18,324 nt of DNA from Physocladia obscura (Eukaryota > Chytridiomycota > Chytridiomycetes > Chytridiales > Chytriomycetaceae): positions 1 through 18,324 of the forward strand of contig JADGJH010000459.1 of assembly GCA_027596945.1 (NCBI GenBank). Direction: 5' to 3'. Positions 1 through 9,130 of this stretch are shown here, piece after piece. Numbering within the stretch: position 1 is the stretch's first letter; the number at the start of each line of letters is the position of its first letter. Made by a program: the position numbers and the translations under genes. Below the pieces are notes generated by a model. It was not told the DNA's origin. It saw only the letters and a list, made by a program, of their open reading frames with translations, and made no database searches.

Positions 1-929
1 AAAAAAAAACGTATGAAAATAGTAAATCCAAAAATGATAAGGAATTATGACAGATTGAAAATTACATAAAAAGGATTAAATAAATGGCTGTTGATAAATG
101 AGAAGAATTTTGTGAAAATTTGAAGGGAGAAAGAACAATGGCTTTGTTGGAATTGAGATACCTGGGTGCCATTTGTGAGCAGCAAATGTAAGAAACCATA
201 AGTTGACTATGATAATGGAAAACAAGGCCATACAAGGGAACTTACAATGAAAAAAAAAGTGATTGCTAAAGATTATCTACAGATCAATAATATACAGCAA
301 TTGGAAAGTCGGTATTATGAAAGTCTTTTTCTAAAGCAAATCCTGGCAAAGCTTTTTTTCATTGTAAATGTGAAACAATGAACGGTAAATTGAGAAATAT
401 ATGTTTTCTTTCTTTCTTGATTCAATCCATACATATATTTTTTAATTCACTTAGCTTAATGCCTGTGGCATTTATAAACAGAAAGCACACAACTTGATGT
501 GTTATCCCAGAACTTTTTATAAGTTCTGAACATACATTTTGAAAATCAAAAGAAAAAAAATACCCAATTGTACATTAAACATACAGAACACAAAAACTGG
601 TATAGCACCACACCCCAGCACCAATTTATTACTACCTTGCTGCTCCTGGTAAGTCCTGTATAGCTCCTTAGTATATCATGCTACCATTCTAACCAAGTAC
701 ACTAGCTTTGCTCTTTGTGCCCTTCACATTATTGTATTACTCTGATCAACCCCCTACAACTTCAATTTTTGCTCTGATGCTCTTATTTTTAGACTTGACC
801 CCACTGATGGAAACTTTGCAACTCTATTTTTTAATATTATTTTTATTTATTTATGCTTATGTCAAGTTCTGCTTTGAATTTTTATTTTTTTTTCATTCAA
901 AATAAATGGCTCTTTATGGAGCTTTTTTA
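1..929. other. AT-rich stretch without a recognisable gene
   Basis: I see no convincing coding region on either strand. The longest open frame (708-905, plus) is a run of Leu, Phe and Tyr codons such as T-rich DNA gives by chance, and it opens on TTG. The stretch begins with an A9 run. It is probably intergenic or decayed transposon-type sequence. Confidence 0.5.
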
Positions 930-1800
930 ATTATTTTTAAAAAAATTTTTTTTTCTATGAAAATAGAGAATGTATGGCCATATAAATGAGTCATCAAAAT
1001 TTTCAAAATTTATTTGTTCATAACTGAAGTAGCTCATAAAATTTCACTTCCAAACTTTACAGTCAAGCTTTTACTGAGGAACAATATCAGGTTCATATTT
1101 TTTTGAATTTTTTCAAGTTCATGACTGAAATAAAAGGCTCTGTACATTTGTCATGTTTATTTCCATTTTCTGAAATTTGTTATGAAGTATGTGAGATGAA
1201 AAAAGCAATCCATCATTTTCTGATGCTATACAAGCTTTATTAAATCCCTCATTTTTTGGAAATTTCTAGCATCCAGAAATCTCTGGGCAACATATTTTTA
1301 AATTGTTTCTATTGTGGTCCATGCTTTTGTCTGGTGATTGTGTTGAGGCTGTGTGTTAAAATATTAATTACGTTATCATCAATTTCACCAATGGCACTAC
1401 TTCAAACAAATGTGGTTGAATTAATTGGATAAATTTGCAATATTGGATCTGATCCTATTTGGCCAGTGTTTTCATTATTATTTATTTGTTCATCAATTTC
1501 TTCTATCACAAAAATTTTTCTTGTGCTTTTGTTAATTTTTGGCGTATTGACTGCTTTAATTCTTCCAGCATTACATTTTGTAGATGTGTGTGGCCTTGAG
1601 TTGAGACATGCTGTAATTTTTGATTGCTTTTTGTTCTCTACATTTTTAATGTGATTTCTTGTACTATTGGTTTCTGTGAAGGAGACTTCTTTATCTATTT
1701 CTGTTTGTTTGTCAGGCTATGTGTTTACAGTTTTGGTGGTTTCCTGCATTGCTGATCTGCACTTTTCAGCTTCAAACATTTTTTTTGTTGAAGATTCAAG
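930..1800 (-). pseudogene. Decayed protein-coding relic, family unknown
   Basis: On the minus strand one frame is open for 104 codons (1716 down to 1405), unexpected in DNA this AT-rich, and has no ATG. It is bounded by in-frame stops at 1717-1719 (TAG) and 1402-1404 (TGA), and protein-like translation continues on both sides. Around 1245 the frame shifts by one base in an A-run and continues for about 40 more codons (segment beginning NEGFNKACIASENDG). A further stop-broken patch near 950-1040 reads SYEQINFENFDDSFIWPYIL. The composition is rich in Lys, Asn, Thr and Ile. I do not recognise the family. The chain of frames suggests an old gene, possibly transposon-borne, broken by at least two stops and one frameshift. 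It may be part of the same gene as the relic at 2038-3220. The calls rest on reading-frame continuity only. Confidence 0.45.
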
Positions 1801-2037
1801 CTGTATTGAAAGATGAATTCACTTTTTATTGAACGGAATCACTCAATTTGTTTAAAAAGTAAAGAACAAAACAGTGGACTTGCTCTTTTTATGATTAAGC
1901 AGAAGCTGTTGTATTAACACAAAAAAGTTTTGTATGGGGAGGGAAATGCAAGATTTATTTGAAGTCTGTTTTTGGAATTTTCGTGATTAAGGATTTTTGA
2001 ACAATAAAAATCTAGAATAAAGAAAAGGGAATTCTTG

Positions 2038-3220
2038 CTAAAATTCCACACCATATACAATCATAAACAGAGATTGCAACACATGTTGATTTCTTTCGAG
2101 AACTTCTGATGTTGGTGCATCATTAGCTGGTGTCATGGTTTTAGATACTTCACTCTCATCCAAATTGGATTTTCTATCAAGATTCTTCATAAGTGTTTCA
2201 TTTTTGGTGCTTTTCTTAGATACGTTGCTCATCATTTCTGAAGTCTCTGTTCAGATTGAGTGCATAAAGTTGAAGTTTGGAATTAGTCCAAAAAGACCAT
2301 GGTTAAGTTGTTGATTCAATGCTGAAAATCACAGTTCTGTAATTCTGGATTGTTTTTTAATTTTCTCATGATTGAGTCAAGTGATGGCAGTGGTCTTCAG
2401 AGATTTTCCACTATTTGTGAGAGATGTTAGACATTCTGTTGTGCTTTCCCTCAATAGTTTCAATTGCAGTACTTTGCATATTGGCATTACTGCCCAGTTT
2501 TTCAATTTGCTGTTCATACTCAATTAGATTGTTTTTTAGATTGCTGCATTGCTTTTCAATGCTATTTATCTTCTTTGGAAGTGCCACAATTTCTCCTTGC
2601 ACTCCATCACATATTGTGGTTTGTATCAGCTGTTGGATTTGCAAGTTGTTTTATTCAGTGGTGTTATTGTCATTTGTCTGCAAATCTATCAAGATATTTC
2701 ATTCATATGTTTCTCCAGCTGCTGCAGCCTTTCTTGAGATCAGGCAAAGTGGCATGAGTGTTTTGCTTCTGTTGCTGCTGTTGGAGTTACTGCGGCTATT
2801 GATGCCAGTACTGCTGCTATTATTCCCATTTTGTCTTTCACATATTTGCAGAAAAGGAATTGCAAATTTCATCAAAGCCAATAATTTTTTGCATTTCCTT
2901 CAGTAATGTGTTCAAATGGTGGTGGTAATGCAATTCCCTCAGGGTGGGTCGCACTGCAAAGCACCTCCATAGTGTTGAATTCAAACAGCCTTTGAAATGC
3001 TGCAAGTGAGGTTTCATTCTTTGAGAAAGTTTTCAAAATTTGAGTGTGTATCTTTCTCTTTTTCAAGTTGCAAGACTGCAACAAATGTGTTGATATCTTT
3101 GCACAAGATGTACACTGTGTGGCTCATTTCCAATTCAGTGACAGGAGCTGTTAGTTTGTATTTTTACATACTTGGAATTTTTGATATAGCTTTCAGTCTT
3201 TATTCTGTATGCTTGACATT
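2038..3220 (-). pseudogene. Decayed coiled-coil protein gene, frameshifted
   Basis: Protein-like segments follow one another on the minus strand in changing frames. First comes 3150-3035 (contains VTELEMSHTVYILCKDINTF), then, after a frameshift, 3030-2872 (contains GIALPPPFEHITEGNAKNYW). A second shift overlaps its end and leads to 2875-2699 (ALMKFAIPFLQIC, then a Ser/Asn-rich run, then MPLCLISRKAAAAGETYE). After stops at 2699-2701 and near 2651 the same frame resumes at 2644-2411 as a Glu/Gln/Lys/Asn-rich segment with the look of a coiled coil (INSIEKQCSNLKNNLIEYEQ). A last open segment, 2235-2038, is hydrophilic. The order of segments suggests a once continuous protein of about 350-400 residues with a hydrophobic patch followed by a coiled coil. 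The function is unknown. The Leu/Phe-rich plus-strand frame at 2424-2906 is its shadow. Confidence 0.55.
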
Positions 3221-3501
3221 TTCTTTTAGAAAAATTTGTAAAAATTTTTAAATGGCCTTGCAGTTTTTCAAGTGCAATAATGTTTGCTTTTCTCTTTTAC
3301 TATCTTTATAATTTAGCAAAAAGTTTTTTAGAAAAACCAGCATTATGATGGCTGTATTTTTGTTTTAAACAGTACTTTTATTTTGCTTTTCAGCAGTACT
3401 ATATTTTTATTTAAATCTAATGCTCTTATTCTGAGCTGTTGTTTGCATACAACTTTGTTTTTAAGGGCCACACATCTATTCTCGGTATGTAGGCAGTGGA
3501 C

Positions 3502-4155
3502 CTATTTGTGGCCACTACTTCCTTTGTTTTGGGCCAGTAAGACTAGTTTGCTGTGTGCTGATACTGCGGCTCTCATAGAAAGAATCATTCCAATACTAGC
3601 CAGTTGGGGAATGGGGCATTTTGACAAGATACTCACAGTTGAGACATCTGGGATGAGCAAATCCTTCCAAACAGGCACACTAAAGTACTCCAAAAGGACC
3701 TCAGAAGTCTGTGGTGCTGCAAGCACCAAGCCAGGTATGTGCCACAAAAGAGGACCAGCAGGTAATGCCATTGCAAAGAGAGAATTGTCAGTGATAGACT
3801 TTTTTTTAATTATCTGCTTGCAAAATTCTGACAACACATGTATGACTAATTGTGTGCCACAGGACACAACTGTCAGAGATCTGTAATCACCATTCATCTT
3901 GTTTTTGTTGTCCCTGTTGTTGATGCTCCTTCCAGGATGACTCCACTCACAAAAACCAACACTTGATGGTTTTGGGATTAACCTGTTGTGCAAGAGTGGC
4001 TGACCAGCTGCAGAAAGTAATCTTGGTTGCTGGGAGGGCTTGCCATTAGGGTGAAGTAGCTGGTGAGTGTGGCAGAAGTCCAAGAATTGCCATTGGGCAG
4101 AACTGTAGTTGCAGCAGGTTGAAGCTGCAATTCTATCAAAGAGGTAATATACCAC
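3502..4155 (-). pseudogene. Tyrosine recombinase (integrase) relic
   Basis: A 217-codon open frame on the minus strand opens with a segment (4110-4054) reading NYSSAQWQFLDFCHTHQLL, the SAM-like N-terminal core-binding domain of phage-integrase-type recombinases found in DIRS/Ngaro and Crypton elements. The homologous protein then moves to a second frame (DYFLQLVSHSCTTG, about 4030-3988) and to a third (NPKTIKCW, about 3978-3955), so at least two frameshifts are present despite the long open frame. The rest of the open frame (down to 3502) is not recognisable, and the catalytic R...HxxR...Y residues were not found. It lies just downstream of the RNase H relic in the same orientation, as expected for one element. 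Confidence 0.5.
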
Positions 4156-4298
4156 ATCTTGCAGAAGGTACCAATCCAGAATTTCTTCACTTGTATATAA
4201 CTGACAAAAATTTCCAAAATATTTTTGTCAAAAATTGCTAGTACAATGGCAAAGTATGGAGTAATTGCAGCACAAAAATTGAAGCAGCAGAGTGAAAA

Positions 4299-5065
4299 TT
4301 AAGCAACCACGTGATATTCGCGTGTTTTGGTAGGAAGTGTACCAGGCAAAGTTGGGCTGAGGGAGGTCTCAGGTGTGAGCTGCCTGAATCTCGGCATATT
4401 AAAATGGGACTGGGTGTCAGCAACAGAGTTAGCATAAGTTGAGATCCATTCAGAACAGATGAGGAAAAAATGGGCTGCAGCGATGAGAGAAAGGATGCAG
4501 AGCAAGTGTTGACGAGATGGAGAAGCACAACACGGGGCACCATTAATCCAGTGATGGTCGGCATCATTTTTGCAGAAAATCCGAATCCTTAGTGACTTCT
4601 GCAGAGACTAAAGGTCACTACAGTCATCACCACAACTAAAAACTTGGTCCACTGAGGCAGGTTTTAATTTAGTAAAACCAGTTCAACATGCAAGGAGGTG
4701 TGGAAAAGTTTTTCTTTTTTTTTTTTTGTTTTTTCAAATCCTCTGCCCCAGCTAGTAGCCTTGCTTCCACCTAACCTTTGCCCACTCTGTGCCTTTTCTT
4801 CCTTTCTTTCTTTTCTTCTTTGATTTTATTTCATGGCTATTCAATAAAAATCGGCAGATGGGGGTGTATTGGCAGCTTCCCCATTTGCCTGCGTTTCGCC
4901 CAACTCTTTTTTCCCAACATTTGAACAGCAAGTTGAATATCAAAAAAATCGGGTTTTTTGATGGAATGCTAAGCAGAGTCCCAAGACTGGCGGATCCAGT
5001 CACATTGGAAATAAATCCCATAGCCCAGCAAACCAGAGGCGTTGGTCCAGAGGTTCAAGTCAGAA
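4299..5065 (-). pseudogene. Retrotransposon RNase H fragment
   Basis: Reading the minus strand, 5062-4980 gives DLNLWTNASGLLGYGIYF, the hallmark start of the RNase H domain of DIRS/Ngaro-type elements (Asp replaced by Asn in the usual T-D-A-S-G). It is followed by a broken middle section. Near 4575-4500 comes a segment reading KNDADHHWINGAP and SPSRQHLLCIL, where functional copies have an FHCDN-like motif. The domain ends at about 4430-4368 with SVADTQSHFNMPRFRQLTPE, equivalent to the ADxxSR tail. Stops and frameshifts interrupt it, and the low-complexity stretch at 4705-4730 lies inside it. The missing catalytic residues and the stops show it cannot work. Confidence 0.55.
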
Positions 5066-5644
5066 TTGCTGGTCCAGAGGGACCAAAATCAAAAGGGGCA
5101 TTGGTCCTGAGCAAGAGGAAGCCGGGTGTTCAAATCCGATGTCAATACCGTAATTGATAGCTTCCTGGAAATCGGTAATAAGTTGCTGGTCGGGGTAGTT
5201 CTTGAAGCTGCAGGACCTGGCAGTAATGTTAGGAGGTGAGCTGGCAGGTTGAAGATGAGGGTGCGCAAATTGGAAGGCGATTGATGGAGGGCCAGTTAAG
5301 ATGGGTTTGTTGAGCAAAGTGTTGGGACATGGAGGGAGAGTAGTAAGGTTACCGGGTTTTATTTTGTTAACTGACACAGCTGGGGCAGGAGCAGGGGGGA
5401 AGCGAAGATGGGCTCAAGCTGTGCGTGTTGGGGTTCAACCGCTTGGAACTGCCCCTTGCGGGACAGCGGTGTGGTGGTTCCGTGACTTGCGGTTCTTCCC
5501 GCAGACTTGGCAGACATGGGCAAACTTGTAGAGATTGTCGCGGCAAGATTGAGCTGCGTTCCAGTTGTAGCAGGCGGCGGAATCCTCTGTTTCCTGATGC
5601 CATTGGTCTCTTGGATGGGCCCCGTGAGTTGATCTGGCCTTCAA
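5060..5644 (-). pseudogene. Retrotransposon gag/pre-RT fragment with zinc knuckle
   Basis: A single frame on the minus strand runs from 5644 to 5060 with two in-frame stops (5435-5437 and near 5414-5416), so it was one reading frame. Its first part holds a Cys/His cluster, CYNWNAAQSC followed by KFAHVCQVCGK and a later His pair, resembling the zinc-knuckle segment that precedes the RT in tyrosine-recombinase retrotransposons. A Pro/Ala-rich stretch follows. The last part (5206-5126) contains NYPDQQLITDF and YGIDIGFEHP, matching the segment just before the RT core in these elements. Upstream (5645-5979), other frames are open for 60-110 codons but I cannot assign them; they may be the 5' part of the same ORF. 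The identification is by motif recall, not by alignment. Confidence 0.5.
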
Positions 5645-5979
5645 TCAATAACAACTGGAGCCACTTGGGACTGCCCGAAATTGAAATCGAGGTCATTGAG
5701 GGCGGTCTGGAGAACTGCGAAGGTGTTTCCTTGACAGCCACAAACTGGAAGTGTGAAGGCGCTCCTGTTCTGATCCACTGGCATAGCTGGCTGGGGTAAG
5801 AGGCCCAACCTGCAGTGAGAGCGAATGGCATTCTGACTCTGTGAGTGAGCTCGTAACCCGCACAACGTATCGCCCACCATGTCGAAAGAGCACGAAAATC
5901 TCATTGGCGACCTAATTTTTGTGACCGCAGTATCCTTACCATCTGTTTCGCGAAAGATCCTGTCGTTGCCCAGCATCAA

Positions 5980-6875
5980 GCCCCCAGACTGATGATTGAT
6001 TTTAAGAAAATTTTCAGAATTGATTTGGGTTGAAAATGATCGTAATGGCTGCAGGGCTCAGTGAAAATTACATTGTAATGCTTGATTGTTCTCACCGACA
6101 CACAAATTCGTGCAAAGTGACGACCAGGAGAGCTAGTATTTTTACTTACTGACGAAAACTGTTGTCACCCATCTTGCCCGTCTCTAATGCACCTATTGCA
6201 ACTTAAAGATTTGATTGAAGTATATGAGATCAATGCCTTTAGTTCTTCAAAGGGTTCTGATCTGAAGGTCACAGTTGACAAAGTTTTTGGGATGAAAATC
6301 TCTTTTTTATTCGCCATTTGAACTGTGGTAAATCTTGGTAACTGATTCTGCCTCAAGCTCTTTCTGTTTGGGACCAACTTGCTGGTTATATTATTCCTAC
6401 AAAACAAATTAGTTTTGCATGTTGATGTTTATGAATAAAAAGAAATGGCTTGCATATGCTCCGATTTGTTAAATATAATGGAATTATATTTTAATATATA
6501 CCCTGAACGCATTATATGAGATTTAATAATTATATTATATAACCTTAAGTCTGCAAAATTGCAAGAAAAATTGTTTATTTGTTAGGCACATGATCAAGAA
6601 ATTATACAACAGAAATGGAGGAAATTTAACTCTCAACTTTGTCTCATAAATTCAAATCAGATATTAAATTAAAATAGAATGGTTTATATGAGGCACAAGC
6701 ATAGGGTTTTTATTTAGTGCTCTATTGTCAGAAAAAGAAAACTAGAAGTTTTTGACTAAAATTATTGCAAGCTACGTAAACAATTCAAACAAAACCTGCA
6801 AGGACAGGATTCGACAATATCACATAATTTTGGAATTTTGGGAGTGTTCATTGTCTCTTTGTTCATTTGGAAGAG
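5980..6875. other. AT-rich stretch, no confident gene
   Basis: The only open frame of note is 6165-6407 on the minus strand (80 codons, no recognised motif), which could be a further relic of the neighbouring retroelement. The rest, especially 6420-6840, is strongly AT-rich and carries stops in all frames. Confidence 0.4.
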
Positions 6876-7130
6876 TTAGTTAATTTTGTTGTGATGCTGT
6901 GAATCTTCCCATTGCAGATCTTGCAAGTCATCCTCATCTTCTTTGTTGTCCTCATTATTGTCAACCTGGACAGCATTGTTCAACACTACTATGATATTCT
7001 CTTTGCTGATTTGATGTGTAACCTGATTTGCTATGTAGCCTGACTTGCTTGAACCACTTGGGGGGATGGAAAGCAAGTAAGACCTATTGCTAGCTTCTTG
7101 CCTTCTTAAATTTGTTAATAGAATCAACAT
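6876..7130 (-). CDS. Small acidic open frame, doubtful
   Basis: This frame of 84 codons starts with ATG at 7130 and ends at 6876. The C-terminal half is very acidic (VDNNEDNKEDEDDLQDLQWE). No domain, signal peptide or membrane segment is visible, and no splice-linked exon was found upstream or downstream. It lies in AT-rich DNA between relics, so it may be a fragment of a decayed gene rather than an active one. A short Cys-containing patch in another frame just downstream (about 6855-6770) may belong to the same relic. Confidence 0.2.
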   Translation of the reverse strand: MLILLTNLRRQEASNRSYLLSIPPSGSSKSGYIANQVTHQISKENIIVVLNNAVQVDNNEDNKEDEDDLQDLQWEDSQHHNKIN

Positions 7131-8235
7131 CTTGATTGTCTAATGATTCAAATTTTATAAAAAATTTAAGTATAACATATAAAAAAGCTATTTCAGGAGA
7201 AGGTTTTTGGTACTATAAGTTATCAATTTTTTGATTATTATTATTATTGTACTACCATGGGTTTTACTATTTATAGTATATTACCACAACTTTGGCATAT
7301 TCCCTTTTGAAAACAGGTCAAATCACACCAATGATTCAATATAAAAGTTTTTCTAAAGGCATTTCAGAACAGTTAATTTTCAATTGTACCATTGCAATTG
7401 TCCCTTTTCAATCAGATGCATTATTTTTGTTTGTGAATTGAACAAATCTGTCAATTGAACACAAATTGACAATGGACTTTATTCAATTTCAGATGGCAGT
7501 AATGAAAAATTTGTTTATGTTTCTCCTTGCAACAAACAACAAGACTTTGAATGTATTGAATTGAAAATCTTTTTATGTGAATAAAGATACTTTGATTTTG
7601 AAAATTCTGAAAAACACTTTGATTGAATTGAAGAACAGGTAATAAGCAGGTAGAAAAAATCGAAATTATTCCAGTGGATTAAAGTTGGATGATTAATTCC
7701 ACAGAGAATGTGTCTAATTTAAATTGCTGAATCCATCAAGTCTTTATTTAACTTGATTTGTTGTAGATTTAAGTAATTTTCTCTGCAGATGTCTGATGGA
7801 AGTAGTATTTGTATAAAGCATGAGCTTGGACTGGTATGCATTAATGTTATTTGTATCTGAATTGATTCCATGTATGCTCAGTGAGAAGAATTCTGGAACT
7901 GTGATGAAACATCAAAAAGTTCAAAGTAGAAAAAATTTATCAACAACAAATTAATTGGTCAGAAATTTGTCGGAGGAAAAATGTTTCAGAAAATTTTCTA
8001 TTTCAAAATGGGTATTCAAGTGATGGAAAGTTATCTTTGTTACAGATTTTACTAAAACACACAAAGATATGATGATAATTATTTAAATAAAAGACAGTTT
8101 TTACTGAAACACACAAAGTTTATTATACAGTGTTTTTAACACTCAGTTGAATCAGTCGAATTGAAAACTCAGAAAAAATATTATCAAGCAAGAAGGCAGT
8201 AATATTTCGCTAAAAAAAAAAAAAAACAAGATGGC
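7131..8235. other. AT-rich intergenic stretch
   Basis: No coding signal was seen on either strand. It holds a short (ATT)n run near 7237-7252, a 25-bp direct repeat (8042-8066 and 8094-8118) and an A16-like tract at about 8213-8226. A minus-strand AATAAA at 8124-8119 lies about 110 nt after the stop of the neighbouring gene and may serve as its poly(A) signal. Confidence 0.5.
8042..8118. repeat. Short direct repeat pair, 25 bp
   Basis: Positions 8042-8066 and 8094-8118 share the sequence ACAG-N-TTTTACT-R-AAACACACAAAG with two mismatches over 25 bp. The spacing from start to start is 52 bp. It lies in the 3' flank of the minus-strand gene at 8236-8943. It could be a local duplication or a target-site remnant; no element lies between the copies. 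Confidence 0.5.
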
Positions 8236-8943
8236 CTAGTTGCCTATATCGGTCTTGCGCCAAATATCAAATGCAAACAGCGTGTGTGCCACCGCACAAT
8301 CAACCTCATCAACAGTCATCCCCAACGCGTCTGCCTTCTTTGTGTTAACTCGCATCTCATCGACTCTCCTAACACGAACAATCTCAACAACCGGCACTTC
8401 CACATCCACTCCAGCCATCTCCTGACCACCATCACTCAAGCTGCCAACCACCACGTCACCAAAAGAAATTGCATACTTGGCAAGCTGAAAGTTGTGGAAA
8501 ACCAGACCAACGCGCCCAGAGACAAGCCGAACCGCACACATGCGGTTCTTTGAGAAGCGAACATCCACGTCAACATCCATGGGCTCCTCGAACCCGTCTG
8601 GCGAAGCAAAAAAGCGCGCCTTCCCAAGCGCCAGCCATTTTGCGGCCTTAACGTACTCGGTGCGCGCAACAAGGCGCACGCCACACGACTCCGTCTGCAA
8701 GCGGCATTCGGCGGGATTCTTGGACAGCGACGTGTTTGGCAGCGGCACGGCGTCGATGTCTGCCGCCGTTGCAGAGCCAGCGACGTTGGGGATTTTGAGG
8801 ATCTCCTTTTCTGCGTGCTGGCCGCGCGCCGGCGTCTTTGGGTCGTAGTGGTCGCGGACAACATACATTGGGAAGGGCGAGGCTGCATCCACGGGCTGGG
8901 CAAACAGGACATTGCCCCTGTTGCTGCGCAGCACAAACAACAT
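8236..8943 (-). CDS. Unrecognised 235-aa protein, single exon
   Basis: An uninterrupted frame of 235 codons runs from ATG at 8943 (A at -3) to TAG at 8236. Its G+C-rich codon use differs sharply from the AT-rich DNA downstream, which supports a functional gene. I do not recognise the family. The N-terminus (MLFVLRSNRGNVLFAQP) is moderately hydrophobic but has no clear signal peptide. The middle has a conserved-looking Cys-containing part (AECRLQTESCGVRLVAR), then an Asp/Val-rich strand (PMDVDVDVRFSKNRM) and a hydrophobic core (GRVGLVFHNFQLAKYAISFG). No membrane helix is evident. The many alternating Val residues suggest a mostly beta or mixed alpha/beta soluble fold. It is transcribed divergently from the chitinase, with 187 bp between the start codons, so the two may share a promoter region. 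A minus-strand AATAAA lies about 110 nt beyond the stop. Confidence 0.75.
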   Translation of the reverse strand: MLFVLRSNRGNVLFAQPVDAASPFPMYVVRDHYDPKTPARGQHAEKEILKIPNVAGSATAADIDAVPLPNTSLSKNPAECRLQTESCGVRLVARTEYVKAAKWLALGKARFFASPDGFEEPMDVDVDVRFSKNRMCAVRLVSGRVGLVFHNFQLAKYAISFGDVVVGSLSDGGQEMAGVDVEVPVVEIVRVRRVDEMRVNTKKADALGMTVDEVDCAVAHTLFAFDIWRKTDIGN

Positions 8944-9130
8944 ACTGCCAACTTTTAATTAAAACGCTATCAATCACTGTAAATTTTTTTTTTTTTTTTT
9001 CTGTTTTTTTGTGGCGCATGCCATACATTCTATAAAGATTAATGAAAAAAAATTTTCAGCACACTCCCCCATTCAAAAGCAGATTCCATGCAAATTTTCT
9101 CATTCGCAAAAAATTCCGAAAAAAAAAAAA
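8944..9130. promoter_or_regulatory. Divergent promoter region with poly(dA:dT) tract and TATA-like box
   Basis: This 187-bp gap separates the start codons of two divergent genes. It contains a T17 run (8984-9000) followed by CTG and T7, a kind of tract that excludes nucleosomes in fungal promoters. A TATAAAG sequence begins at 9031, 100 bp upstream of the chitinase ATG. The chitinase leader ends in an A-rich run directly before the ATG. Promoter function is inferred from position and composition. Confidence 0.45.

Larger units (their letters stand above)
3500..5980 (-). mobile_element. Relic of a DIRS-order tyrosine-recombinase retrotransposon
   Basis: On the minus strand, in the order expected of DIRS/Ngaro-type elements, there are a zinc-knuckle-like segment (about 5575-5500), a conserved pre-RT segment (5206-5126), an RNase H domain (5065-4368) and the N-terminal region of a tyrosine recombinase (4155-3950). 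All parts are broken by stops and frameshifts. The reverse transcriptase itself, which should lie between the pre-RT segment and RNase H, has no room: the two are only about 60 bp apart. The stretch is visibly richer in G+C than its flanks at 5.0-5.9 kb. Terminal repeats were not found, so the ends given are approximate. The element is non-autonomous and dead. Its presence fits a fungal genome, where such elements are common. DIRS, PAT and Ngaro types cannot be told apart here. Confidence 0.6.

Noticed and set aside
2424..2906. Plus-strand frame of 160 codons rich in Leu, Phe, Cys and Ser
   Set aside because: It lies opposite the Glu/Lys/Gln-rich minus-strand relic, and its composition is what the complement of such codons gives.
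3383..3886. Plus-strand frame of 167 codons
   Set aside because: It opens on TTG, shows no motif, and overlaps the recombinase relic, which matches a known domain on the other strand.
5425..5799. Plus-strand frame of 124 codons in G+C-rich DNA
   Set aside because: The minus strand here carries the zinc-knuckle motif of the retroelement; the plus frame has no recognisable feature.
9011..9130. Upstream in-frame extension of the chitinase
   Set aside because: It has no ATG, and the ATG at 9131 is followed directly by a proper signal peptide.
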